Below, one piece after another: positions 1 to 11,697 of a stretch of DNA of 64,000 nt. The stretch is from Pogonophryne albipinna. Taxonomy: Eukaryota > Chordata > Actinopteri > Perciformes > Artedidraconidae. A program made the position numbers and the translations under genes. Below the pieces are notes generated by a model. It had not been told where the DNA came from, made no database searches, and was given only the letters and a program-made list of their open reading frames with translations. The stretch spans positions 33,888,808 to 33,952,807 of the forward strand of contig CM053249.1 of the NCBI GenBank assembly GCA_028583405.1. Reading direction: 5' to 3'. The first letter of the stretch is position 1, and each line of letters starts with the position of its first letter.

Positions 1-1021
1 GCCAAAGACATGGACCCTACTATTGTAGAATAAGTTAGTTCCAAATCTCATCAAAGCGTTTGATCCAAAATATGAAGGGCCTGGTGGCAATTTTGTTGCA
101 GAGAACGCAGTATTAAATTTCTGCGAGGGAAAAGTGGCCTAATCCGCTAACAAATGTGACCTTCTTCTCCACATCCTCCCATCTGTGGTCAGGTCCATTG
201 CATTTGCCTTTTCCAAGAGTTTCATGGTACATTACCTTGACAACCGGGAGCCTACAAACAGGCTTTTTCCTGGAAGATCACTCAGGAAATATCAAGGCAC
301 AAGGACTGCAAGAAGCACTCGTGTCACAAAACTCGTTAAGTGTGCATCTCCACCGTAACAGGCATAACGCGTGTTTTGGCCATTGACTGCACCATGAGAT
401 TGGGGAGCTATGTTCCCCTAGTGGAAAATATATCATTATTTTATTATCAGCAATGTAATACAAGCCTTGTTGTCTGGTGAATATAGCACTCAAGTGCTGC
501 AAAAATGTAAATGTGCGTGATTGTGTGTGCCCCCTCTGCATATCAATGAGGGAACTACATTCTTCCAAACAACTGTCTCTCACAATACATTTAAATTATA
601 ATAATTGTAAAGAAATCTTCCAACTCAGTCAACACCAAAAATGTTTTGCAATGTATGTTTTTTATTTATTTTTCTACATATCTCAGTCAGATGTTATTTC
701 TTTATAAATACCTAAAACACATGCAGACACACACTCCTGTGATGTGACTGTTCTTGCTCTGCAGCCTGGAACTTTTCATTTTAATATCTTTGAAATTACC
801 TGATTCCATACACCATAAGTGCACTTTAATTGGTGTTGTTTTGGAATAATACTTTTTCCTTTGAGCACATTTTTAAGGGTCTATTTTTGTTTACTATGTG
901 TGTAATTGCCTGGTTTGAATATATCATTCTTTGTTTAATTTAATTTAATTGTGATTTTAAACGCAAGTAAAAAATATATAGTCCACTTCTAAATATAAAC
1001 AAGAATGTTTTAATGCAAATA
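1..1021. other. Unassigned AT-rich sequence
   Basis: No gene or known repeat was recognised. Open frames on both strands here are short, mutually overlapping and carry no recognisable domain. The sequence is AT-rich with short homopolymer runs, as expected of intron or spacer. It could hold an old unrecognised transposon remnant. Confidence 0.4.
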
Positions 1022-2616
1022 CAGTGGGGCAAAAAAGTATTTAGTCAGCCACCAATTGTGCAAGTTCTCCCACTTAAAAAGATGAGAGAGGCCTGTAATT
1101 TTCATCCTAGGTATACCTCAACTATGAGAGACAGAATGAGGGGAAATAATCCAGGAAATCACATTGTCTGATTTTTAAAGAATTTATTTGCAAATTATGG
1201 TGGAAAATAAGTATTTGGTCAATAACAAAAGTTCATCTAAATAATTTGTTATATACCCTTTGTTGGCAATGACAGAGGTCAAACGTTTTCTGTAAGTCTT
1301 CACAAGGTTTTCACACACTGTTGCTGGTATTTTGGCCCATTCCTCCATGCAGATCTCCTCTAGAGCAGTGATGTTTTGGGGCTGTCGCTGGGCAACACGG
1401 ACTTTCAACTCCCTCCAAAGATTTTCTATGGGGTTGAGATCTGGAGACTGGCTAGGCCACTCCAGGACCTTGAAATGCTTCTTACGAAGCCACTCCTTCG
1501 TTGCCCGGGCGGTGTGTTTGGGATCATTGTCATGCTGAAAGACCCAGCCACGTTTCATCTTCAATGCCCTTGCTGATGGAAGGAGGTTGTCACTCAAAAT
1601 CTCACGATACATGGCCCCATTCATTCTTTCCTTTACACGGATCAGTCGTCCTGGTCCCTTTGCAGAAAAACAGCCCCAAAGCATGATGTTTCCACCCCCA
1701 TGTTTTACAGTAGGTATAGTGTTCTTTGGATGCAACTCAGCATTCTTTCTCCTCCAAACAAGTCTAGTTGAGTTTTTACCAAAAAGTTCTATTTTGGTTT
1801 CATCTGACCATATGGCATTCTCCCAATCCTCTTCTGGCTCATCTAAATGCTCTCTAGCAAACTTCAGACGGGCCTGGACATGTACTGGCTTAAGCAGGGG
1901 GACACGTCTGGCACTGCAGGATTTGAGTCCCTGGCGACGTAGTGTGTTACTGATGGTAGCCTTTGTTACTTTGGTCCCAGCTCTCTGCAGGTCATTGACT
2001 AGGTCCCCCCGTGTGGTTCTGGGATTTTTGCTCACCGTTCTTGTGATAATTTTGACCCCACGGGGTGAGATCTTGCGTGGAGCCCCAGATCGAGGGAGAT
2101 TATCAGTGGTCTTGTATGTCTTCCATTTTCTAATAATTGCTCCCACAGTTGATTTCTTCACACCAAGCTGCTTACCTATTGCAGATTCAGTCTTCCCAGC
2201 CTGGTGCAGGTCTACAATTTTGTTTCTGTTGTCCTTTGACAGCTCTTTGGTCTTGGCCATAGTGGAGTTTGGAGTGTGACTGTTTGAGGTTGTGGACAGG
2301 TGTCTTTTATACTGATAACGAGTTCAAACGGGTGCCATTAATACAATTAACAAGTGGAGGCTCTTAAAGAAGAAGTTACAGGTCTGGGAGAGCCAGAAAT
2401 CTTGTTTGTTTGTAGGTGACCAAATACTTATTTTACCGAGGAATTTACCAATTCCTTCATTAAAAATCCTACAATGTGATTTCCTGGATTATTTCCCCCC
2501 ATTCTGTCTCTCATAGTTGAAGTGTACCTAGGATGAAAATTACAGGCCTCTCTCATCTTTTTTAGTGGGAGAACTTGCACAATTGGTGGCTGACTAAATA
2601 CTTTTTTGCCCCACTG
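1022..2616 (-). mobile_element. Tc1-like DNA transposon, complete, IR/DR type
   Basis: The element begins CAGTGGGGCAAAAAAGTATT and ends with its inverted complement. It is flanked by the TA target duplication typical of Tc1/mariner (TA at 1020-1021 and 2617-2618). The terminal inverted repeats are about 210 bp and nearly identical by eye. Each contains internal copies of a motif ending AAGTATTTGGTCA, so the layout is the IR/DR type known from fish Tc1 families. Total length is 1595 bp, the normal size. It holds one intact transposase gene on the minus strand. The integrity of both TIRs and the ORF suggests a young copy. Confidence 0.93.
1184..2260 (-). CDS. Tc1-like transposase, intact (358 aa)
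   Basis: This is a cut-and-paste DNA transposase of the Tc1/mariner superfamily. The N-terminal ~110 residues form the paired-like double helix-turn-helix DNA-binding domain, with a GRPR-type linker seen as SGAPRK near residue 60. The catalytic triad is visible as D in WSDETK, D in FQHDNDPKH and E in NPIENLW, with exactly 34 residues between the second D and the E (DD34E). Length is slightly above the usual ~340 aa because the C-terminus reads into the inverted repeat. The start ATG (2258-2260) gives the typical MAKTKELS opening. No stop or frameshift is present, so it could encode active protein. Activity is not shown. Confidence 0.93.
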   Translation of the reverse strand: MAKTKELSKDNRNKIVDLHQAGKTESAIGKQLGVKKSTVGAIIRKWKTYKTTDNLPRSGAPRKISPRGVKIITRTVSKNPRTTRGDLVNDLQRAGTKVTKATISNTLRRQGLKSCSARRVPLLKPVHVQARLKFAREHLDEPEEDWENAIWSDETKIELFGKNSTRLVWRRKNAELHPKNTIPTVKHGGGNIMLWGCFSAKGPGRLIRVKERMNGAMYREILSDNLLPSARALKMKRGWVFQHDNDPKHTARATKEWLRKKHFKVLEWPSQSPDLNPIENLWRELKVRVAQRQPQNITALEEICMEEWAKIPATVCENLVKTYRKRLTSVIANKGYITNYLDELLLLTKYLFSTIICK

Positions 2617-2645
2617 TATACTGTATGTTGCAGAGACTACTAGAG

Positions 2646-3485
2646 CAGTGGTTCTCAACTGGTGGGTCGCCTTTATTTTGAAGGCCCGGTTTTCTAACGC
2701 TGTGCATTCAATAGGCGTTGGACTGGAAGTACCGGAGACCATAAACGTCTGTCAAGTAGTGATTATCTTCTCAATAAAACATCTTTGCTGATGTTTTTTT
2801 GATTCTTCTGGCAATCAGAATCAAGATAGTTGCCGGAAGTCCCCACGGAAAATAACTTTGCGGTAGAAATCTTTTTTATACATCCATGGGTACAACTTCA
2901 GATAAAAATGAACACATAATGAAATATGACCCCCGGTTTGATGATTGACAGGTCACAGAACAATGGGAGCTATCTACCCTTACCCACAAAGTAATTCACA
3001 CAGACTCCGTCCTCTTTACTCTTCTCTCTGTGTGGAGCAGCAAGTTCAGCTGTCAGAACAAAGTGAAAAACAAACAATGGCATAACATATTATATGTCGG
3101 GTAGTAATAGATTTATTTATTTTCTTCTCAGAGTGTACCAGAATGTGTAGTTTATATGTTAGTATTTCTAAAAATCTCCTAGGGGGATAATCCCCCCAGA
3201 ACCCCTTGTGGGGTTGGGTTTTCAGCATGTGTGCCTTTTTATGTGATACAATTCAGCTTTGATTCCATCATCTCATTAAACCTTTTTTAAAAGCATACTT
3301 CTGTGAAGGGATATAAGGGATATATGCACTGTACTTCACATTAATTAATATTGTATGCTGACAAGCGTATATATATTACAGCACGATTTTTTGTTGAATA
3401 GATTTGAGTGGTTAAAAATGTCGGGTCGCGATTTATTGACAAAGGAAAAAGTGGGTCCCGAGGCCTGACCAGTTGAGAACCACTG
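2646..3485. mobile_element. Non-autonomous hAT element (840 bp)
   Basis: The ends are CAGTGGTTCTCAACTGG and CCAGTTGAGAACCACTG, inverted repeats of hAT type. The element is bordered by a perfect 8-bp target duplication, TACTAGAG, at 2638-2645 and 3486-3493, the hallmark length for hAT. No transposase frame is present. A longer relative lies inside 46613-48564. Confidence 0.92.
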
Positions 3486-3493
3486 TACTAGAG

Positions 3494-4316
3494 TCATCAT
3501 CAGGGACTACTGGTGTGTCTGTATGCAAAGGATTTAGTGGATCATTTAGAACATTACGATATATATTGTGCATAGCACGGCCTAAAAACATTGCAATATT
3601 ATTTTAAAGCCAGGATGAGTCCACAAGAGCAGTACTGCTGAAGGACCAGTCCACAAAAGGGCGTCTACAAGACGGTTACTGCTTATGGACAAGTAAACAG
3701 GAGAGAATCACTGCTGGAGGACCAGTTCATAACCGCTGGAGAAGAATTCCACGAGAAAGGGTTACTGCTGGAAAAGTCCACAAGAGAGCCTTACTGCTTG
3801 AGGATGAGTCTAGGGCGGTGTTTCTCCAACTTTTTCATACCAAGGACCACTTGACCAATAAAAAAACACTCGCGAACCACCTAACTCCCCAAATATGCAA
3901 AAACAATAGGCCTGCTTACCACTCCAACAGTATATAACAAATTACAGCCTAATAATGACAGCTTAACATTCTCTATATCGCCTCGTTCACACATTACATC
4001 AACAATACAAATACAACTACAGATTATATAAGCATTTCGTTCAAATGCGATTTAAAATGCTCAGGTTTTACACCTCTTATGAAATGTAGACTACATTTAT
4101 TAGGGAGTTTATGTCCGAGCCAACAGACTCACAGATCGTTGGCTACTGAGAGATATGCAAAATACACCGCATGTAGTACGACACAAACCTCCGCTATGGA
4201 TTTTCAAAACAAAATACAGTAAAACTATGGTCGCAGGTCCAAGTTTAACTCTCTGAGGTCTAAGCCATTTTTTCACATGTTAGGCTCGCATTGGCTTTTT
4301 TTTTGTAAAAATGCTA
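3494..4316. other. Spacer with decayed hAT end
   Basis: No gene is seen. Between 3600 and 3810 there are degenerate direct repeats built on a phrase like 'ccacaagag...ttactgctgg'. From about 3813 the sequence GTGTTTCTCCAACTTTTTCATACCAAGGACCACTT resembles the first bases of a common fish hAT family, but I found no matching right end, so it is a truncated remnant. Confidence 0.4.
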
Positions 4317-4918
4317 TTAACCTGTTAAGCCCTGATTCTGTTTTTCAGGTCTCAGGCTCGAAAATTACATTCCCAGAACAAATGACTATTGTTGAGATCT
4401 CCATATTAGGTTGAATACTTAAAACAAAAGTTAATTTTAATCATATATAGTAAATTATATTCTTGTATAACCCAAAATGAAAATGCTTCATATTTTATGA
4501 TTTTCTATATTTACAGTATAGACAATGTGGTTTTTTAAGTTGAGTGTAAGGCCTATAATGGTTTATGGGTGTCACTGATAAGAGAGGAGGCAGTTTATTC
4601 CCTCTTCCTACAGCGGTGCACAAGGAGGGGGGCTCCTGACTTAGTGAAAAAGAACTGAGGCCCCAAAAAGGTGTTTTTTCCATAGCCGAGAATAATATTT
4701 TAGTTCTGCACATTAGAGGTCATGAACTTTTGTTACATAAGCATGAGAAGGTGTGTCTTGGGTTTTCTGTCCTGTTTTCAGCTTAAAAACACAGGGTGAG
4801 AGGGGAAAAGCTTCAGAGCTGGGTTTTTGCTCTCGGTAAGGTTCTCTCAAACTTGGTAAATATCTCTCGAATTTCTTTGTTGAATGCGGAGTGAATTTCT
4901 TGGTTGAATGAGCGGAAT

Positions 4919-7900
4919 CCTCCTGAAGAACCAGCACCTTACCGTGGTAGAGAGGTTTGTGTGCCCTGATGAACCTGGGGGCTGTGTTGTCTGGAACCTT
5001 GTGTTCCTGGTAGGGTCTCCCATGGCAAATTGGTCTCAGGCAAGGGGCCAGACTAAGATTGGTTCAAAAGACCTCATGAAAAAAACAAAAACAAGAAGTG
5101 AGGATACCCGGCCCGGAGGAAGCCCGGGGTCCCTTTCTGGAGCCAGGCCCAGAAGGAGGACTCGACGGCGAGCGTCTGGTGGCCGGGCTTGCCACGGAGC
5201 CCGGCCGGGCCCAGCCCGAAAAGGCAACGTGGGCAACACCTCCGCTTCTCCGTCCCGCGGGCCCACCACCTACGGGAAACAGCGATGGGGTCGGGTGCGC
5301 TGCCAGAAGGGTGGCAGTGAAAGCGGAGGGTCTCGACGGACCAGACCCGGGCGACAGAAGCTGGCTTTGGGGACGTGGAACGTCACCTCTCTGGGGGGGA
5401 AGGAGCCGGAGCTTGTGCGGGAGGTGGAGCGTTACCAGTTGGATCTGGTTGGGCTCACCTCTACGCACAGCGTCGGCTCTGGAACCTTACTTCTGGATAG
5501 GGGTTGGACTCTATTCTTCTCCGGAGTTGCTCAAGGTGTGAGGCGCCGGGCGGGTGTGGGGATACTCACAAGTCCCCGGTTGGGTGCTTCGTTGTTGGAG
5601 TTTACCCCAGTGGACGAGAGGGTCGCCTCCCTACGCCTGCGGGTTATGGGGGGGAAAACTCTGACTGTTGTGTGTGCTTATGCACCCAACAGCAGTTCAG
5701 AGTATACGGCCTTCTTGGAGACCCTGGAAAGAGTCCTGTATGGGGCTCCTGAAGGGGACTCTTTAATCTTGCTGGGAGACTTCAACGCACATGTGGGCAA
5801 TGATGGAGACACTTGGAGGGGCGTGATTGGGAGGAACGGCCCCCCTGATCTGAACCGGAGTGGTGGTTTGTTACTGGACTTCTGTGCTAGTCATGGATTG
5901 GCCATAACAAACACCATGTTCGAACATAAGGATGCTCATAAGTGTACGTGGTACCAGAGCACCCTAGGCAGAAGGTCCATGATCGATTTCGTTATCGTAT
6001 CATCGGACCTGAGGCCGTATGTTTTGGACACTCGGGTAAAGAGAGGGGCGGAGTTGTCAACTGATCACCATCTGGTGGTGAGTTGGGTCGAGTGGCGGGG
6101 GAAGCCTCTGGATAGACCTGGTAAGCCCAAACGTGTAGTTCGGGTGAACTGGGAACGTCTGGAGGAGGCCCAAGTTCAGGAGGCCTTCAACTCACACCTC
6201 CGGCGGAGCTTTTCAGGCATTCCTGTGGAGGTTGGGGACATTGAACCAGAGTGGTCGGTGTTCAAAGCCTCTATTGCCGAAGCCGCGGCGGGGAGCTGTG
6301 GTCTCAAGGTCCTAGGTGCCTCAAGGGGCGGTAACCCTCGAACCTCCTGGTGGACACCGGTGGTCAGGGAAGCCGTCCGACTGAAGAAGGAGGCCTTCAG
6401 GGATTTGTTATCCCGGGGGACTCCCGAGGCAGTTGCAAGGTACCGACAGGCCCGAAGGGCAGCAGCCTCATCCGTGGCCGAGGCAAAGCAGCGGGTGTGG
6501 GAGAAGTTCGGAGAGGACATGGAGAAGGACTTTCGGGCGGCACCAAAGTTGTTCTGGAAAACTCTCCGACACCTCAGGAGGGGGAAGCAGGGAACCATCC
6601 AAGCTGTGTACAGTAAGGATGGGACGTTGTTGACCTCAACTGATGGAGTGTTGGGGCGTTGGAAGGAACACTTTGAGGAACTCCTGAACCCGACAACTCC
6701 GCCCTCTATGTTAGAGGCAGAGCTGGAGTATGACGGGGGATCGGCGCCAATCTCCCGGGGGGAGGTCACTGAGGTTGTTAAACAACTCCACAGTGGCAAA
6801 GCCCCGGGGGTGGATGAGATCCGCCCAGAAATGCTGAAGGCTCTGGGTGTTGAGGGACTGTCATGGTTGACACGTCTCATCAACATTGCGTGGAAGTCGG
6901 AAACAGTACCGAAGGAGTGGCAGACCGGGGTGGTGGTTCCCATTTTTAAAAAGGGGGATCAGAGGGTGTGTGCCAATTACAGAGGCATCACACTACTCAG
7001 CCTCCCCGGGAAAGTTTACTCTAAGGTACTCGAAAGGAGGGTCAGGCCGATTGTCGAACCTCAGATTGAGGAGGAACAATGCGGATTCCGTCCTGGTCGT
7101 GGAACGACGGATCAGCTTTTTACTCTCGCAAGGATCCTGGAGGGGGCCTGGGAGTACGCTTATCCGGTCTACATGTGTTTTGTGGACTTGGAGAAGGCGT
7201 ATGACCGGGTTCCCAGGGAGTTACTGTGGGAGGTGCTGCGGGAGTATGGGGTGAGGGGGTCTCTACTCAGGGCCATCCAATCTCTGTACTCCCAAAGCGA
7301 GAGCTGTGTCCGGGTCCTCGGCAGTAAGTCGGACCCATTTCCGGTGAGGGTTGGCCTCCGCCAGGGCTGCGCTTTGTCACCAATCCTGTTTGTAATATAC
7401 ATGGATCGGATTTCGAGGCGTAGTCATGGGGGAGGGGGTCTGCAGTTCGGTGGACTAAGGATTGCACCACTGCTTTTTGCAGATGATGTGGTTCTGATGG
7501 CTTCATCGGTCTGCGACCTTCAGCACTCACTGGATCGGTTCGCAACCGAGTGTGAAGCGGCTGGGATGAGGATCAGCACCTCCAAATCTGAGGCCATGGT
7601 TCTCAGCAGGAAACCGATGGACTGTCCACTCCAAGTAGGGAATGAGTCCTTACCCCAAGTGAAGGAGTTCAAGTATCTCGGGGTCTTGTTCTCGAGTGAG
7701 GGAACAATGGAGCGTGAGATGGGCCGGAGAATCGGAGCAGCGGGAGCGGTACTGCAGTCGCTTTACCGCACCGTTGTGACGAAAAGGGAGCTGAGCCGGA
7801 AGGCAAAGCTCTCTGTCTACCGGGCCATTTTCGTTCCTACCCTCACCTATGGTCATGAAGGATGGGTCATGACCGAAAGAACGAGATCGCGGATACAAGC

Positions 7901-8289
7901 GGCCGAGATGGGTTTTCTCCGCAGGGTGGCTGGTGTCTCCCTTAGGGATAAGGTGAGAAGTTCGGTCATCAGGGAGGGACTCGGAGTTGAGCCGCTCCTC
8001 CTTCGCGTCGAAAGGAGCCAGTTGAGGTGGTTCGGGCACCTAGTTAGGATGCCACCTGGGCGCCTCCCTAGGGAGGTGTTCCAGGCACGTCCAGCTGGGA
8101 AGAGACCAAGGGGTAGACCTAGGACCAGGTGGAGGGATTATATCTCTTCGCTGGCCTGGGAGCGCCTTGGGATCCCCCAGTCAGAGCTGGTTGATGTCGC
8201 CAGGGAAAAGGAAGTTTGGGGCTCTCTGCTGGAACTGCTACCCCCGCGACCCGACCACGGATAAGCGGAAGAAGATGGATGGATGGATG
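4919..8289 (+). mobile_element. RTE-clade LINE (Rex3/Expander-like), apparently full length
   Basis: The insertion is bounded by a 12-bp target-site duplication, AATGAGCGGAAT, at 4907-4918 and 8290-8301. The 3' end is the short tandem tail (GATG)n rather than poly(A), typical of RTE elements. The single long frame covers apurinic endonuclease and reverse transcriptase. It landed in a pre-existing ~26-bp tandem repeat (unit containing AATGAGCGGAATGAATTT), remnants of which lie on both sides. A second, decayed copy of its 3' part lies at about 12925-13610. Confidence 0.88.
5022..8264 (+). CDS. LINE ORF: AP endonuclease + reverse transcriptase (~1080 aa)
   Basis: The protein drives target-primed reverse transcription. 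I chose the ATG at 5022, because the earlier ATG at 4908 lies in the duplicated target DNA outside the element. After a basic N-terminus, the exonuclease-endonuclease-phosphatase domain shows [19 protein letters not shown] and STDHHLV. The position where most AP endonucleases have the metal-binding Glu reads LTSTHS. I recall this in related fish elements, so it is probably a family trait. The RT domain follows with [34 protein letters not shown] (motif A), LRQGCALSP and LLFADDVVL (motif C). A C-terminal segment contains [10 protein letters not shown]. The frame has no stop, so the copy may be retrotransposition-competent. Confidence 0.88.
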   Translation: MANWSQARGQTKIGSKDLMKKTKTRSEDTRPGGSPGSLSGARPRRRTRRRASGGRACHGARPGPARKGNVGNTSASPSRGPTTYGKQRWGRVRCQKGGSESGGSRRTRPGRQKLALGTWNVTSLGGKEPELVREVERYQLDLVGLTSTHSVGSGTLLLDRGWTLFFSGVAQGVRRRAGVGILTSPRLGASLLEFTPVDERVASLRLRVMGGKTLTVVCAYAPNSSSEYTAFLETLERVLYGAPEGDSLILLGDFNAHVGNDGDTWRGVIGRNGPPDLNRSGGLLLDFCASHGLAITNTMFEHKDAHKCTWYQSTLGRRSMIDFVIVSSDLRPYVLDTRVKRGAELSTDHHLVVSWVEWRGKPLDRPGKPKRVVRVNWERLEEAQVQEAFNSHLRRSFSGIPVEVGDIEPEWSVFKASIAEAAAGSCGLKVLGASRGGNPRTSWWTPVVREAVRLKKEAFRDLLSRGTPEAVARYRQARRAAASSVAEAKQRVWEKFGEDMEKDFRAAPKLFWKTLRHLRRGKQGTIQAVYSKDGTLLTSTDGVLGRWKEHFEELLNPTTPPSMLEAELEYDGGSAPISRGEVTEVVKQLHSGKAPGVDEIRPEMLKALGVEGLSWLTRLINIAWKSETVPKEWQTGVVVPIFKKGDQRVCANYRGITLLSLPGKVYSKVLERRVRPIVEPQIEEEQCGFRPGRGTTDQLFTLARILEGAWEYAYPVYMCFVDLEKAYDRVPRELLWEVLREYGVRGSLLRAIQSLYSQSESCVRVLGSKSDPFPVRVGLRQGCALSPILFVIYMDRISRRSHGGGGLQFGGLRIAPLLFADDVVLMASSVCDLQHSLDRFATECEAAGMRISTSKSEAMVLSRKPMDCPLQVGNESLPQVKEFKYLGVLFSSEGTMEREMGRRIGAAGAVLQSLYRTVVTKRELSRKAKLSVYRAIFVPTLTYGHEGWVMTERTRSRIQAAEMGFLRRVAGVSLRDKVRSSVIREGLGVEPLLLRVERSQLRWFGHLVRMPPGRLPREVFQARPAGKRPRGRPRTRWRDYISSLAWERLGIPQSELVDVAREKEVWGSLLELLPPRPDHG

Positions 8290-8475
8290 AATGAGCGGAA
8301 TGAATTTCTTGGTTGAATGAGCGGAATGAATTTATTGGTTGAATGAGCGGAATGAATTGATGTGTGTTTGTGAATGTTTAGTATCCGGCCACCTGTGAGG
8401 AAATTCATGCGGAAATAGGTGTGTGTTTGTGAATCTTTAGTGTCCCGCCACCTGTGAGGAAATTCCTCCAAATTC
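8290..8475. repeat. Short tandem repeats flanking the LINE
   Basis: Three copies of a ~26-bp unit (AATGAGCGGAATGAATTT plus TCTTGGTTG-like) run from 8290 to about 8358. Two copies of a ~60-bp unit containing GTGTGTTTGTGAAT and CCACCTGTGAGGAAATTC follow to about 8468. A copy of the first unit also precedes the LINE at about 4880-4918, so the array predates the LINE. Confidence 0.7.
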
Positions 8476-10434
8476 AATTGATTTGGTGAATGAAAGTTTG
8501 AATGTGCTTTTTATTATCACCGGTCGTTTATGAGGAGATGCCTCTAAATTCTATCGGGAGATTTAAATATCACAACTGAATTGGGCAGTTGAAGTTACAA
8601 TTTAGTGTAATAAATGTAAAACTGTGAATTGAGGTTTCATATTAGAACATGACCACAGCATGATATGTTTTGTAGGATTGTCATGTTGTAACGAGAGAAG
8701 GTAGAAACCCTGTATAATAAGTGTGGACCAATTGTTCTTCAAATAAACTGATCCCACCTTTTGGATTGGGACAACTTAAAAGACATCTGCGCTCTCCTCT
8801 CCTGCTTCAAAGGTAAGGATTTCACACTGCCACAATCACACTTAGGTAGGGCCACACCTCCTTACTGATATCAAAATCCTTCGGCATCGCTTAAACAGAT
8901 TTAGCGGGTCGTCTGAATTGAAACAGCAGTTCATTGAACCTGGTTCTCCAGGAGTTAATAGAGGTGAGATTTTGCTGACGTTGGTGGATCCGAGCCAAGC
9001 AGTAAACTTACATAGACTCGATAACGTCCGTTAGGTCAATTAGTAGGTCTGAGTAATTTGCCGGAATAAATTATCAGCCCTTCCGACTCCAACACTATAT
9101 CTTCACTTGCAAAAGGGGTAAATTAATAATCTTTTTTCTCAAAGCAATGATAAACCTGTGAGTTGGATGTAGAAAAGTCAGAATCAATACAGATTTTTTC
9201 TATTTTAAAGTAAATGCAGATTGAACATAGTAGAAAAATGTAAATTATTGTGTCCGTCCAAAAAAAAAACATTACTTATAGTGAAAACCACCCTTGAATG
9301 ATGGGATAGTAGACTAAAAGCTTTAGGAATCCAAACTATAACATATAATAAGTACCCTGTATCAAGATTGATGCAAAACAAGTGAAATGTAACCTTTTTA
9401 GAGAGGTTTAAAAAAAAAAAAAACACCTCTGGGGTCATTTGGGTGTATTTGTTGTTTCTCTGGAACCCATTGGTCGATTTTGGTGATTGACACCTCTTTT
9501 TAACCGTTAGAGCCAATAGAATCGAGGGGAAGATTCTAAATCCACCTAGTTACCATTGAAAAGTGAGAGTGATGCGCACGCAGCTTGCCCAAACCGAAAG
9601 CTGTGTTACGCTCTGGAAACTGAAAACTAGGCTTATTTATCATAAATATGATGATGGATTATCAGTAATCATTTCAAAATGACACAGAGACATTGGATTA
9701 ACCTTCAGCAGCGTTTTATGCGTTTTAATGCCATTGAACACAACTTTTGATCAGAAAACAGCAAAGGTAAGACCTATTTGCCGATTTGGTCCCGTTGTGT
9801 GTTGTCTGGTTTTGCATTCGCTGCCGCGAGTTTTGATTGCTCAGTAATGATATTTATACCATTGGAATCTGTGGAATCTCAGCTTTCAGAGGATATATTG
9901 TGCAGATCCGATGAAGTATAAAAGATCGCTAACGTGAGTTATGTACTAAGTGCGTTAGCATTCTTTCTCTTAGTGCTAATTCAGAGGCTCGGCGTTAGAC
10001 TTGTGTTTTATTTCGGTAAAAATTGTTAATATTGTCTGATAGCTGAGTTTCTTCCCGTTAAGTGGGTATGACACATTCCTAGTTTGTTAAATGTTAAGAA
10101 GCCCTCAGATGCTGTTTCTTGCAGATGTTGCGTTTTTGCCCCCGCCCGCAGGTCCGTGGGGCATAACAGGTTAAGAAGCCCTGAGACACAGCCCCATAGC
10201 CCCCGCCGGCGGCACAGGTTAACTGTGGGGTTTCTTTGGAAGTTTTTTATTGTCCGATGTGAGGGTCCAGGGACAGAGGGTGTCAGGTTCATATTCTGTA
10301 CAAAGTGTAAAGTCCACTGAGAAAAATGTAAAAGTTGTGAAATTGGGCAATATGAATACACTTTGATTGATTGATTAAAACACACTGACAGTTCCTATAA
10401 TGCATTTAAATGTACTGATTGTAAACGGACTGAC

Positions 10435-10583
10435 CTTTCCTCTCAAAGCTTTCCTTGCGGAGGAAGCAGACCATCGCGAGGAACTTGGTGACCTCCTTCA
10501 GGTACATCACTGTAGTGTTGTTCAGGTGGATGATGGCCATAGACTCCTTGTCATAGGGTAAACCAGCTTCACTGTCGGTGAGA
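10435..10583 (-). CDS. rragd: Exon of RagC/RagD GTPase gene (rragd-like), partial
   Basis: The 149-bp exon has a consensus acceptor (tgtccttcag, minus strand) and donor (AAAG|gtcagt). It encodes about 50 residues including [20 protein letters not shown] and [17 protein letters not shown]. This is the conserved C-terminal roadblock-type segment of Rag GTPases, which recruit mTORC1 to the lysosome as RagA/B-RagC/D heterodimers. VCFLRKESF and the AG-PYDKES spacing fit RagD slightly better than RagC, and the neighbouring gabrr2 exons match the human RRAGD-GABRR2 neighbourhood. The next exon should begin with a LIDYNF-type sequence; I did not find it or the preceding exon, so flanking introns are very long or the copy is isolated. 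The phase (enters +2, leaves +1) is compatible with a functional exon. Confidence 0.82.
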
Positions 10584-11697
10584 CTGAAGGACAGGAGACA
10601 GAAAAACACACTTCACACCTCATGTACTTAGGGCAACACGGCTAATTTCACAAAGAATGAATATTGGCTGCTGATAGCACCATACATTTTGCTCAATTTG
10701 CTCCCACCTTCTGCTCTGCCTCCAGATCCAAATGACAAAACAAGTTGTGCTAATGATGCACTGCCAGCACAGCCTTTAGTTTGGTTTGGTAGCTGAGTGC
10801 AATTTGCTCTTTTTTGCGAGTGAAACATTCAATGAGACAAACAAATAAATGTTTCCTTTGTGCCAAAAAAACAGTAGGCAGAGAGGCAGAGAGGATAATA
10901 CAAATGAAATATTCCGAGCAAGCTGCAGATCTGGACCGACTTGGTGTAAAGCTATCCCTCAAAACTTCTGGCAAGGAATTTAAATGAGACAGGCTGACAG
11001 TCTATTTGGAATTTAACATCGTAAACCTTCATTATAAATGTGCTTAGATGACCCGCCAACCCTCTGAAGATGCTAATGATATAACTGTGTCTCTGTTTGG
11101 CTGTTAGGACAGATCTGTGTGAATTGGACGGTTTTAACAAATAGGCTCATTTGCATAGAAAGGGGCCAATATTGCACCAAACGTCTGCATATTACCTAAT
11201 TGAAATAGATTCAAATAGCGCAGGAGCATCAAAACTCTATTTGCTCGGCAGCGCAGTCAGAGGTTGCTTTTACCCATGGAGGTGATTGGAGAATCACACT
11301 TTTTTTGTCTTATTATGCAGCTTGAGCAGAACCATCCTCAGAACCTGCTAAGTGTGATATTACAGCAGGGAAGCACACAGACATCTGATTTTACTTATGA
11401 ATTTAAGGATGTAAAGCAAAGTGGAAAGGGAAGAGACAGAGAGTGAAATTGAATCAGTGGTATAAGCAGATAGGAGACTGAGAATAAAAACAACATGCAG
11501 AGGAGAACGCAGAGAGAAACAATGAACATGCTGTTTTTTCTTGCTTTTCTCTTCTAATTTATTCTGTTTTCACAAAGAAGGCCAACAAACAATAGAACAA
11601 ACATTTCTTTGTCTTATTTCTGAATATAAATGATGTCTTCCTGGTTTATATTGTGTGACCTTCTCTTTTGACCCACGTGGGACTCTTCATTTTACAA
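10584..11697. other. Intron or spacer, nothing recognised
   Basis: The sequence is moderately AT-rich with no convincing ORF, repeat end or splice-bounded exon. It probably belongs to the rragd intron upstream of the exon at 10435-10583. Confidence 0.4.

Larger units (their letters stand above)
4321..10218. mobile_element. TTAA-flanked DNA transposon, copy 1 (interrupted by LINE)
   Basis: The left end is TTAA-CCTGTTAAGCCCTGA (TTAA at 4317-4320). Right ends of the form ...ACAGG-TTAA occur twice, at 10170 and 10218. The second copy at 50606-52194 shares the ends and much of the interior, including 4321-4387 and roughly 9105-10218. TTAA flanks are characteristic of the piggyBac superfamily, so that is the best guess. 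No piggyBac transposase frame is seen. The doubled right end suggests a local duplication of the terminal module. Much of the length is non-family sequence plus the inserted LINE at 4919-8289. Confidence 0.6.

Noticed and set aside
156..707. Short overlapping frames at the left edge
   Set aside because: No domain, no splice sites and mutual overlap on both strands.
2428..2742. 104-codon minus-strand frame
   Set aside because: It is the Tc1 inverted repeat plus flanking hAT end, not a gene.
4908..5021. First ATG of the LINE frame at 4908
   Set aside because: It lies in the 12-bp target duplication outside the element, so the native start must be later (5022 chosen).
8275..8475. CRISPR-like array of short repeats
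   Set aside because: The units are adjacent tandem repeats without unique spacers, in vertebrate DNA.
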